A stretch of DNA of 64,000 bases from JAIQFL01 sp035501495 (GTDB lineage Bacteria; Acidobacteriota; Terriglobia; Bryobacterales; Bryobacteraceae). Each line of letters begins with the position of its first letter. Positions within the stretch are counted from its first letter, which is position 1. Below are positions 28,122-35,568 of the stretch, in pieces. The translations under genes and the position numbers were made by a program. The stretch spans positions 23,314-87,313 of the forward strand of contig DATJWB010000280.1 in assembly GCA_035501495.1 (NCBI GenBank). Direction: 5' to 3'. The notes under the pieces are model-generated. The model saw only the letters and a program-made list of their open reading frames with translations, was not told the origin of the DNA and searched no databases.

Positions 28122-28773
28122 TGCTCGCAGCACTCCTTGGCCGCCGCGCGACGCGCACCTGCGCCGGGCGAAACAGCTCGCCGTTCCATTCGTATCCCAT
28201 CCGGTAGACCGAGACGACCGTTCCCTCCTCGGCCTGGTCGGTCTCCTCGACATCCACGGCGTTCATCCGCCGCGGATCGAACTTTCGCCCCTGGCAATCG
28301 ATCGGCTGTACCTGGAACTGGAAGAGGAGGTCATCCAGGTATCCGAGGCTCAGCCGATAGCCTTCTTCCAGCGCATTGACCACGTCGAGCGCGTGTACCA
28401 CCTGGCGCCACCGTTCGCGAAAAATGCGGTCCCACAGCGCCGGGCGGATCTCCGGCCGCTCCGCCACGGACGCCAGGCCGCGCTGCAGCCGCTCGCGCAT
28501 TTCGAGCAACCCGCCGAGTGATTCCTTGCGGCAGCGGCGTTCCGCATCGGCGGCCAGCGTCTCGCCCATCTGTTTGAACGCCCTGCCTTGGAGCTTCACT
28601 TCCTGAGTCAAGGCAGTCACCGCCGCCCAGATCGTGTACCAGTCGGTCGGGGAGTTTTCGGCCTCGCCATCGCCTTCGAGAATCTCCGCGGGGATGCCCA
28701 CCGGCGGCTCTTCGTCGGACATGGCGGCATCCAGGTAGGCTTCGAACCGGCGGAGAATCTCAGCGCGATCCAT
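28114..28773 (-). CDS. GrpE-like nucleotide exchange factor
   Basis: A 219-residue protein. The central part is helical (ALTQEVKLQGRAFKQMGETL) and the C-terminus reads EEGTVVSVYRMGYEWNGELFRPAQVRV, which matches the GrpE beta-wing end (VxxVxxxGYxxNxxxxRPAxVxV). The N-terminal helix is atypical. It lies between and overlaps both the J-protein gene (14 nt) and the Hsp70 gene (8 nt). It should release ADP from the adjacent Hsp70. A divergent GrpE is expected for a dedicated chaperone partner. Confidence 0.8.
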   Translation of the reverse strand: MDRAEILRRFEAYLDAAMSDEEPPVGIPAEILEGDGEAENSPTDWYTIWAAVTALTQEVKLQGRAFKQMGETLAADAERRCRKESLGGLLEMRERLQRGLASVAERPEIRPALWDRIFRERWRQVVHALDVVNALEEGYRLSLGYLDDLLFQFQVQPIDCQGRKFDPRRMNAVDVEETDQAEEGTVVSVYRMGYEWNGELFRPAQVRVARRPRSAASNE

Positions 28774-29071
28774 CGGGCTTGGCCTCCCGTAAGACCCTCA
28801 GCCATGGCTCGGGACCGGTGAATCGCCGTTCGGTTGCGCATCCTTCGAGCAGCGTGGTGAGCGGCTGCCCGGGATCGGCGGAGAGCAGCAGGTGCCGTGT
28901 CCGCCGGCGCGGATCGCGCAGCAGTTCGTAGGCGTCGCGCACCTTCTCAAATTGCGCGGGCGCGCGGTCCGGCGGGTACTCCTTGACCTTGCGAAGGTAG
29001 GCCGACCGGATCTCTTCGTCCCCGGCCTCCGGCGGGATTTCCAGGATGTGAAAAGGATCGTGTTGTGCCAT
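28760..29071 (-). CDS. J-domain-like protein with PPD in place of HPD
   Basis: A 103-residue protein. Residues 4-55 follow the J-domain pattern: DPFHILEIPPEAGDEEIRSAY, LRKVKEYPPD, then FEKVRDAYELLRDPRRR. The HPD tripeptide that stimulates Hsp70 ATPase is PPD at residues 33-35, so the essential His is lost while Asp35 remains. The C-terminal half has no recognised domain. The gene starts six bases after the stop of the large helical protein and overlaps the GrpE-like gene. Such variants may act as binding platforms or stimulate a co-adapted Hsp70 without His. Confidence 0.8.
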   Translation of the reverse strand: MAQHDPFHILEIPPEAGDEEIRSAYLRKVKEYPPDRAPAQFEKVRDAYELLRDPRRRTRHLLLSADPGQPLTTLLEGCATERRFTGPEPWLRVLREAKPDGSR

Positions 29072-29077
29072 GGCTGT

Positions 29078-31684
29078 TTAAAAGGGGATATCGAGGTCGT
29101 CCAGCGAAAAGCTGCGCCGTTTGCGCCGCTTTCCTCCCGCGGCGGGGACGTCGATTCCGACGAGTTCCGCCAGAGCCTTCGCTACCACTTCGGGCCCGAA
29201 CTCCTCCATCATGGCTTCGAGTTCGGGCGGCACGCCCATCTCTCCCCGCTCGGCGCGGCAGGCGGGGCAAGGGCAAAGCTCCTCGTCCCAGTCTGCAGGA
29301 GGCTTTGATTTGGGGTAGCCACGCTCCGACTCCCGCTCCACGACGCGAGCGATCTCTTCGGCGCTGATGGCGGTGGCACGCGCGTCGGGCTCCTCGTCCA
29401 GCCATTTCATCTCTTCGTCCCGGAATTCACCGATGCGGTTCAACAGATCGGAGTCTCGCTGCCGCCGCGCGAGTTCCGAAGCCGCCGCGAGGCACCTGGA
29501 CCGGCGCTCGCTCTCCCACGGAGGCATGCCCCGCGCCCGCAGATAGAGGAATCGGGCCTGGCCTTCCAAGCCTTGGGCCAGCCCGGCCCCGGCGATCGCG
29601 TAGGCCATGGGGAGCAATTCCTGACGAACCGCGGTTTCCCCGAGTGCGATGAGCGCCGCCGCAGGGGCGCGGAATTCCTTCGACGTGATTTCCTTCTCGA
29701 TGCGGTCGAAGAGATTCTCCGGGATCTCGCACGGCACTCCCATGTCGTCGCCCAGCGCGCAGGCGCGGCCGATCGCGCTCGATACCGCCACGCCCTTCGG
29801 GGGCTGCGGGAGATTGCCGTTATCCAATCCGCATCGCCGGGCAACGCCTTCCAGCACCACCAGCGCCGCCAGTTCGCTGCCCAGGACGCGCACCATTTCG
29901 GCACGCACCTCCAGGATGCCCTTCGACCGGCCGCCCAAGAACCCGGTGATCCAGCGCAACGCCGAGATGAAGGCTGGACGGTCGCCCGGCTGAGCCTGCG
30001 GAAGCTCTTCGAGCTGTCGCAATTCGCCGTCGGCCAGGTGCGTTTTCCGCTCCTTCAGGTGGCGGATGGCCATGGCGACGAGCAGCCGCAGCCTCGCCCG
30101 CCGGACTTCGGGATTGAGCCCGTCGATCTCCTCGGCGGCCTCCATGTATTTGAACGCCTTCTTCAGCGCGTTTCGCTTCTCTGCCGATTCCATCAGGTGA
30201 AGCAGCGGAGGAATGTCGCGCGGGAGCGCCAGGGACCACGACTCCGCCACCTCACCCGCGAGCTTGGGCGCGCCGTCGGCGCTGCGAAGCCAGCGGGCGA
30301 AGTTCTCCGAGCAGGGGTCCGCCTCGCAAGCCCGTTCGAGTATCTGGAACGGCGACAGGAAGTACAGGTCGCGGGTGCCGGGCCGCGGCGCCAGGGCGCG
30401 GATCTCCGGAGGCTGGCCGCGGTAGTATTCGGCGTGGCCGTCAGAGATGGCTGGAAACCTGGCCCGGAAATGCTCCGCCGTCTCCGGCGAAACCCTGCGC
30501 CAAAGGTCGTCCATATGCAGATAAATGGCAGCCACTTCCGGGCCCTTGGCGGGAAACGAGCCTTCCTGGATGGCGTGCTTGCGAAACTCCTCCCAAAGAC
30601 TGCAGGCCTGTGGAACCGCCACTGCATTCCCCCTGTCTTCTTCGGTGGCGCGCGCCAGCAATCGCCAGAAAGAGGAGTTCTTCAACGATGGGCCGTCCAT
30701 CGCTTGGGTCACGGGCTGCGGCTTCGCCCCGGCGATCATCGCGCGAATCGAGATGTGCTGCTTCAGGCGGACCAGAAGGCCAGGCTCCGACTGGCTGCAG
30801 GCCGTAACGGCCGCCCGGATCGCCGGCAGGATGTGCGAAAGTTTGCGGCTATCGAGTGCCCGATCCAGGGCTTTCAGGGTGTCGCGAAGCTTCTCCCGGT
30901 CTCCATTGGTCTGGCTTGCCAGAAACTTCGCTGCGGGATTCGGAGCTTCCTTCTTATGGATGAGCGCGTGCAAACTGGGTGCCAGGCGCGCCGGCGCCGA
31001 ATCGGCATCGACTGCCGCCATGAATTTCTGGCACAGGGCATCGTCGTGGCGGTAGTAGGCGGCGATGGCGCGAACCAGCATCTTCCAGGGAGCCAGGGGA
31101 CTTTGCCGCGAGACCTCGTGGAGTGCCAGCGCTTCTTCCGCTACCGGGCCGCTCGTCACTGCCTCGAACGCCTGCCAGAGAGCACCAGCTGCGATTCGCA
31201 GAGGGTGCTGCGGAGGAAGCGCGGAGCACGATGCGAGCGCGCGCAGATCCACGATGTCGCGGCGAATCGCCAGGCCAATAGCGGCTTGTTTGTCTGCCGG
31301 GAGCGAGGGGTCCGCGAGAGGAGCCACCAGCGACTCCAGGCTCCCGTTCCGCGCGTTGAGCAGGACATTCCACTCCGCCACCTTGGCTCTCGCCGACGGA
31401 TATCTCTGGCTCACGCTATCCACGAGTTGCCGGGCCTCGACCGCCAGGTTGCGATCCATCAGGCTGCGGAGGCGCGCGCTGTAGGCATGCAGAAGCAGAG
31501 CTTCCGATTGCGCGCTCTGGCGGCGCTGATGAATCTCTTTGCACAGTTCTACAGCGTTCTTGGACTGGCCGACAGCGATCAGTTGATCGACCTTCTGGCG
31601 CTCCTCCGGATGGACTTCGGGGGGGTGCGAGGGCGGCCGCCAAAAAGAGGGGACTTCAACAGCGGGTTTGGAATTCTGAGCCAT
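29078..31684 (-). CDS. Large helical protein of the Hsp70 operon
   Basis: An 868-residue protein almost entirely of predicted alpha helices, rich in Ala, Leu and Arg, with TPR-like spacing in places but no clean repeat. There is no signal peptide or membrane segment. Near the C-terminus the sequence CPCPAC forms a compact cysteine cluster, followed by an acidic helix (MEEFGPEVVAKALAEL) and a basic then acidic tail (GKRRKRRSFSLDDLDIPF). The ATG at 31684 (MAQNS) is chosen; an in-frame GTG at 31696 is possible. It leads the J/GrpE/Hsp70 genes and is likely a client or scaffold of that machine. No family is recognised. Confidence 0.75.
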   Translation of the reverse strand: MAQNSKPAVEVPSFWRPPSHPPEVHPEERQKVDQLIAVGQSKNAVELCKEIHQRRQSAQSEALLLHAYSARLRSLMDRNLAVEARQLVDSVSQRYPSARAKVAEWNVLLNARNGSLESLVAPLADPSLPADKQAAIGLAIRRDIVDLRALASCSALPPQHPLRIAAGALWQAFEAVTSGPVAEEALALHEVSRQSPLAPWKMLVRAIAAYYRHDDALCQKFMAAVDADSAPARLAPSLHALIHKKEAPNPAAKFLASQTNGDREKLRDTLKALDRALDSRKLSHILPAIRAAVTACSQSEPGLLVRLKQHISIRAMIAGAKPQPVTQAMDGPSLKNSSFWRLLARATEEDRGNAVAVPQACSLWEEFRKHAIQEGSFPAKGPEVAAIYLHMDDLWRRVSPETAEHFRARFPAISDGHAEYYRGQPPEIRALAPRPGTRDLYFLSPFQILERACEADPCSENFARWLRSADGAPKLAGEVAESWSLALPRDIPPLLHLMESAEKRNALKKAFKYMEAAEEIDGLNPEVRRARLRLLVAMAIRHLKERKTHLADGELRQLEELPQAQPGDRPAFISALRWITGFLGGRSKGILEVRAEMVRVLGSELAALVVLEGVARRCGLDNGNLPQPPKGVAVSSAIGRACALGDDMGVPCEIPENLFDRIEKEITSKEFRAPAAALIALGETAVRQELLPMAYAIAGAGLAQGLEGQARFLYLRARGMPPWESERRSRCLAAASELARRQRDSDLLNRIGEFRDEEMKWLDEEPDARATAISAEEIARVVERESERGYPKSKPPADWDEELCPCPACRAERGEMGVPPELEAMMEEFGPEVVAKALAELVGIDVPAAGGKRRKRRSFSLDDLDIPF

Positions 31685-31750
31685 CAGGCTGCGCACGCTC
31701 CGTAATCGATACTCGGGGGGAGGGATTAAGGTGATTGTAGCGCATGCGGG

Positions 31751-32026
31751 TCAACGCAGCGTAACGATGGTCGCGCCCCATCCTCCGGCCTCGGCGGGAG
31801 CATCGCGGAAGTCCGCCACAAAATCCGTCCGGGCGAGGATCGAGCGGACCATTTCGCGTTGCACGCCGATGCCCCGGCCGTGAATGATCCGCAGCGCTTT
31901 GAATCCCAGGCGGTGTGCTTCGATCAGGTACTCCTCGACCACGGCCTTTACATCCCGCGGGGGAACACTGTGCAGGTCGAAAACATCGCTGATCGGAATG
32001 CGGACGGGATCGGGTTCCGGCTCCAC
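31751..32026 (-). CDS. Smr-domain protein
   Basis: A 91-residue small MutS-related domain, found alone. The signatures are DLHSV near residue 17 and LRIIHGRGIGVQR near residue 44, which form the nicking or RNA-cleaving site of Smr domains. The start is a GTG at 32026, the first possible start in frame after a stop at about 32083-32085. It lies just after a terminator-like hairpin and 66 bases upstream of the large helical protein gene, so it may lead that operon. Nuclease substrate unknown. Confidence 0.85.
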   Translation of the reverse strand: MEPEPDPVRIPISDVFDLHSVPPRDVKAVVEEYLIEAHRLGFKALRIIHGRGIGVQREMVRSILARTDFVADFRDAPAEAGGWGATIVTLR

Positions 32027-32047
32027 GCTCGAATGACGCCTGTAGAA

Positions 32048-32080
32048 ATCAAAAGCCCGGTCAGCGGAGGCCGACCGGGC
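32048..32080 (-). terminator. Intrinsic terminator after the DUF465 gene
   Basis: GCCCGGTC and GACCGGGC (32055-32080) form an 8-bp stem with a 10-base loop. On the minus strand it is followed by TTTT and further T-rich sequence, the form of an intrinsic terminator. It ends the DUF465 gene and lies just before the Smr start, so it may also act as an attenuator. Confidence 0.7.
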
Positions 32081-32111
32081 ACGTGACTACCGCGACTGCG
32101 CGCACCTGACG

Positions 32112-32348
32112 TTAAGCGACCTGTTGCGAACGGTACTCGTTCATGATCGCTTCCATCTGATCCTTCAACCGAAGCTTCATCTTTTTCAACCGCGTCTCCT
32201 CCAACTTTTCCTCGTCAGTCAGATGGGGATGCGATTCCAGGGCTTCCAACTGGCGCGCCAACTCCGCGTGCCGGCTGGCGAGCCCGCGAAACTCCTCGTT
32301 CGCCGCCATCAGATGCGCTTTCAACTCTTCCAGTGCGTTCCGTTCCAT
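32112..32348 (-). CDS. DUF465 family protein (YdcH-like)
   Basis: A short, charged, helical-hairpin protein of the DUF465 type: LASRHAELARQLEALESHPHL is followed by EETRLKKMKLRLKDQMEAIM, the family's core. The function is unknown. The ATG at 32348 is chosen because GGAGG lies upstream and gives the usual length of 78 residues; an in-frame ATG at 32438 would add 30 residues without a visible ribosome-binding site. Confidence 0.8.
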   Translation of the reverse strand: MERNALEELKAHLMAANEEFRGLASRHAELARQLEALESHPHLTDEEKLEETRLKKMKLRLKDQMEAIMNEYRSQQVA

Positions 32349-32468
32349 ATTGGGCAATTCCTCCCAGTGAGGTTGCCACGCCGAGTCGGTCGGTTCGGAA
32401 ACAAGGCTCGGTGGGTAATCTCCATGATCTAGCTCCATAAGACAGGATAACCCGTCTCTATTGGCACC

Positions 32469-32885
32469 TTAACATGAATGAAACTTCATGACAATAGCCG
32501 ATTCGGGCGGGTAATCGTAATACCCCCGACGGCAGCCAACCTCCTGAAATCCCATGGACTTATAGATGTTTCGCGCGGCCTGATTGGACTCCCGAACCTC
32601 CAGGAAGACGGTCCCACGGACTCCCGCCAGAAAGGCTGCCAACAGCGTCCGCGCCACTCCCTGGCGGCGCCATTCGGGAGCCACCGCCAGGTTGAGGATT
32701 TCGGTTTCACCCTGCGCGACCCGGCGGGATACCAGGAATCCGGCGATGTGCCCGCCGCGAACCGCTATCTGGAAGTCGTGCTCGGGATAATCGGAGACGG
32801 TCCAACGGGCTGCTTCGGGGCTGGCGTCCTGAATCGCCGCGACTGCCTCGAGATCGGACGGCTCCCCGCGGCGAATTCCTGTCAT
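32469..32885 (-). CDS. rimI: RimI-type ribosomal protein S18 alanine acetyltransferase
   Basis: A 138-residue GNAT acetyltransferase. The acetyl-CoA loop is seen in VAPEWRRQGVARTLL, and the RimI-like end in LEVRESNQAARNIYKSMGF followed by RRGYYDYPPESAIVMKF. RimI acetylates the N-terminal alanine of ribosomal protein S18. The ATG at 32885 is only 12 bp from the start of the divergent exported-protein gene, so the promoters must overlap the coding regions or the transcripts have almost no leader. Confidence 0.8.
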   Translation of the reverse strand: MTGIRRGEPSDLEAVAAIQDASPEAARWTVSDYPEHDFQIAVRGGHIAGFLVSRRVAQGETEILNLAVAPEWRRQGVARTLLAAFLAGVRGTVFLEVRESNQAARNIYKSMGFQEVGCRRGYYDYPPESAIVMKFHSC

Positions 32886-32897
32886 ATTGTTTTTATT

Positions 32898-33461
32898 ATG
32901 CACGCGCTGCTTCCGCTGTTCTTTTTGCTGGCCCAACCGTTCTGGGAAACCAAGCCCCCGGAGCAATGGTCGGGACAGGAGATCGAGATCTTGCGGCATA
33001 ACAGTCCGTGGGCGCAAGTGATCGGGCCCGATCCCGGAGTGCTGGTGTATCTGGCCACCGCGGCGCCGATTGAAGAAGCGGAAGGAGAACTGCGCCTGCG
33101 CGCGAAGAATGCGCTACGCGAGCCCGACCCGGACTACCTGACCTACCTGAGTGAGAACCGCGACAAGCATTTCGTTCTGGCGATTCCGTATGACAAAGTA
33201 CGGGCGAACGGCAAAGCGGCGGAGTCGCGCAAGATGGAGGAAGAGTCGGTGATGGTGATCGGGCGCAAGACGTATAAGATGATCGGCCACTTTCCGCCGA
33301 CCCCATCCGACCCGGTTCTGCGGATCGTGTTTTCGCGGGAAGTGGTGCCGGGCGACAAGAAGGTGGTGTTCCGTCTCTATGTGCCCGGCGTGGACTTCCC
33401 CGAACGAGAGGCGGAGTTTCAGGTCAAGGACCTGATGTATCACGGAAAGCTCGAAATGTAG
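32898..33461 (+). CDS. Exported protein of unknown function
   Basis: A 187-residue protein with a hydrophobic N-terminus (MHALLPLFFLLAQP). The start of the mature part, PEQWSGQEIEILRHNSPWA, is of a kind seen in exported acidobacterial proteins near GWxTD and VWFA-related genes, and the rest is a beta-rich domain. No catalytic motif is visible. It starts 12 bp from the divergent rimI gene and is followed by a 387-bp stretch without a convincing gene. The family assignment is tentative. Confidence 0.65.
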   Translation: MHALLPLFFLLAQPFWETKPPEQWSGQEIEILRHNSPWAQVIGPDPGVLVYLATAAPIEEAEGELRLRAKNALREPDPDYLTYLSENRDKHFVLAIPYDKVRANGKAAESRKMEEESVMVIGRKTYKMIGHFPPTPSDPVLRIVFSREVVPGDKKVVFRLYVPGVDFPEREAEFQVKDLMYHGKLEM

Positions 33462-33848
33462 TTTTGCCGGCGCAGTGGCCCCGGCGACTCTTCTAAGTTC
33501 TCTATATCGTACCGGCTCAGAATTTCATCGCCAAGGTGCTGGGCAAGCCCGGCCGCAATTTCCCGGTGGAACGTATTTCTTGCCGGCTTGCCGGATCTTG
33601 TCGACCATTTGTTGGGACGGCCTGCAGGCACAAGATTTGGAGAATGGTGCGCCGCATCGGCAGCCTGAAAACTCTTCGTCGCCACTGGCACTGTACACGG
33701 CCCGAGTGCCCGCGCCACATCGCGACCCGGATCAGGCGGCTCATCTCCGCGAAATATTCTTTTCGGATATTGCTAATCGGGATCGCGGGACGGGAGTCGC
33801 ATCGTGCTCTGCCACCTTTTCTACCGGCTGAACTGGAATAGGCACGCG
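33462..33848. other. Spacer without a convincing gene
   Basis: Short open frames exist on both strands here, but none shows a recognised domain, signal peptide or good ribosome-binding site. The plus-strand frame contains a Cys/His-rich segment (HWHCTRPECPRHIATRI) that could be the remnant of a zinc-binding gene. No tRNA-like or riboswitch-like fold was noticed. Confidence 0.4.
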
Positions 33849-34655
33849 TCACTTGAATCTTTCGAGTCCTTTCGTCTTCCACACCGGGTTTGATTCGGGC
33901 CGCAGCAGATATTTGATGAATGCGGCGGCCTGGTCGGGATGGAGCGCCCGGGCGGAGACTGCCGTGGACATGTCGATCCAGGCGCCGAGCTCGCGCGGGA
34001 GAGGTCCCACGAGTTCGATTTCCTTGTGGGGGTAGATCTCGCAGATGGCTTGAAGAGCCATGTCGCCTTCGCCACGGGCCAGCGCCTGTCCGCCTTCGCC
34101 ATTGGTGCTGACAGGGCTGTTGACGCCCGCAAATTCGGGGCGCTTGATTACTTTGTCCTCGATGACGCGGGCCACCATGCTGCCTCCGGCCGGGTTCGAA
34201 CGCATCACAGCTTTGGCGCCGCGCAAAGCAGCGGCCAGTTTTTCGACCGTCGAGATATCGGGATGAGGCGCTCCGGCGCGAACGGCAAGGCCCATCTCGG
34301 AGCGGCCGAGCGGGCTGAATGTGCCTGTGACGACGCCGCCGTCGAGCGAAAGAGTACTCATGAGTTCAAAGGGCAGCATGATCACGTCGGAGGGCGGATT
34401 GTTGGTGCGGATGGCCTTGACGATGGTGCCCATGCCAACGGAAGTGACGGCGACCTTCGTGCCGGTCTCCCTGGTATATGCCGCGGCGAGATCGAGCAGC
34501 CCTGCGTTATAGACGACGCCGGGGGCCATCACTCGAATATCGGCGGCGGCGTACCGCGCGGCGGCGTCCCTGGAGTCGGCGGGTTGCGCGGCGCCGCGCG
34601 TGGTCGTCAGCAGGGCAGCCACAAGAGCGGAGGCATAGATGCTGTGCTTTTCCAT
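33849..34655 (-). CDS. Orphan periplasmic solute-binding protein (ModA-like)
   Basis: A 268-residue exported binding protein. A signal peptide (MEKHSIYASALVAALLTTTRGAAAQ-like region) precedes a type 2 periplasmic-binding fold of the molybdate/sulfate class: LLDLAAAYTRETGTKVAVTS, PPSDVIMLPFELM and AGGSMVARVIED. No permease or ATPase gene is adjacent. The ATG at 34655 is chosen because upstream extensions lack a signal peptide. It diverges from the Tat-exported propeller gene. Substrate unknown; an oxyanion or an organic acid is possible. Confidence 0.75.
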   Translation of the reverse strand: MEKHSIYASALVAALLTTTRGAAQPADSRDAAARYAAADIRVMAPGVVYNAGLLDLAAAYTRETGTKVAVTSVGMGTIVKAIRTNNPPSDVIMLPFELMSTLSLDGGVVTGTFSPLGRSEMGLAVRAGAPHPDISTVEKLAAALRGAKAVMRSNPAGGSMVARVIEDKVIKRPEFAGVNSPVSTNGEGGQALARGEGDMALQAICEIYPHKEIELVGPLPRELGAWIDMSTAVSARALHPDQAAAFIKYLLRPESNPVWKTKGLERFK

Positions 34656-34758
34656 AGTTCTACCTGCCTGTTTTCGCCATGGTATCGAAAAAGGAGCTCT
34701 GCCGGTAGCCTTCCAGAGCGGTACAGTTCGCATATAATCTGACCGAAGGAGGGCGAGC

Positions 34759-35568
34759 ATGACCTTCAGCCGCAGAGCATTCATCGAGGCGATGGCGTTG
34801 ACAGCGGGACGAGCGGCCGCGCAGGAGGAAGGCCCGCGACAGCCCGCGGCGCCAGTCCCCACCGGCACCGCGAAAGTCACGAAATTGTTCCGGTCGCCCG
34901 ATCTCCATCCCAACGCGCTGGAAGCCACCGGGGACGGTTTGTGGATCGGCGATCAGGTCTCGGAGTCGGTCAATAAGGTCGATTGGAAGACGGGAAAAGG
35001 GCTGCTATCGTTCCCCACGGAGGCCCACAACACCAGCGGCATCGCGGTCGGCGCGGGATACGTATGGATCGGCTGCAATGGAGGCGTGAGCAACCGGCGG
35101 CCGGCCCGTCCCAACGACCGTCCGATTGCAGAAGTGCTGCAGGCGGACCTGAAGACCGGAAAGACGGTCAAGTGGCACACACTCGCGTGGACCAGCGGCA
35201 TCCACGGGATCACGTACGTGGAGCAGACGCGGACGCTGTGGGCAGCGGCGCCGAGCCTCAACGTGGTGGTGGAAATGGATCCGAAGGACATGCGAGTGGT
35301 GCACATGATCGGAGTGAAGGGCGACCGGGCTCACGGGCTCGACTGGCAGGACGGCAAGCTCTGGATCGTGATGGCGGGTGACCGGTTGGTTCAAAAGCTC
35401 GACGCCAAGACGGGCAAGTTGCTTCAGGTCCTGAAGATCGCGCCGCAGGATCCGGATCCGCACGGGTTGTGTCTACACGAGGGGAGTCTCTACTACTGCG
35501 ACGCGGGGCTGACGGCGACCAGCGCGGGCAGCGCGGCGGGGTATGTCTGCCGCATCGAGCTAGTCTGA
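34759..35568 (+). CDS. Tat-exported SMP-30-like beta-propeller
   Basis: A 269-residue protein whose N-terminus (TFSRRAFIEAMALTAG) is a Tat signal, with AAGGAGGG upstream of the ATG. The mature part is a propeller (GDGLWIGDQVSESV, NTSGIAVGAGYVWIGCNGG, HGLDWQDGKLWIVMAGD, DPDPHGLCLHEGSLYYCDAG). It is related to SMP-30/gluconolactonase or streptogramin-lyase-like propellers. The Tat route suggests a cofactor or folded export. Its 3' end overlaps the lactonase-family gene by 9 bp in a convergent arrangement. Confidence 0.7.
   Translation: MTFSRRAFIEAMALTAGRAAAQEEGPRQPAAPVPTGTAKVTKLFRSPDLHPNALEATGDGLWIGDQVSESVNKVDWKTGKGLLSFPTEAHNTSGIAVGAGYVWIGCNGGVSNRRPARPNDRPIAEVLQADLKTGKTVKWHTLAWTSGIHGITYVEQTRTLWAAAPSLNVVVEMDPKDMRVVHMIGVKGDRAHGLDWQDGKLWIVMAGDRLVQKLDAKTGKLLQVLKIAPQDPDPHGLCLHEGSLYYCDAGLTATSAGSAAGYVCRIELV

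Noticed and set aside
26235..28379. 714-codon open frame opposite the Hsp70 gene
   Set aside because: The minus-strand frame is a complete Hsp70; the opposite product has no recognised features.
29573..31705. 710-codon open frame opposite the large helical protein
   Set aside because: The choice is less clear because neither product has a known domain. The minus-strand frame is preferred because it fits the operon spacing and ends six bases before the J-protein start.
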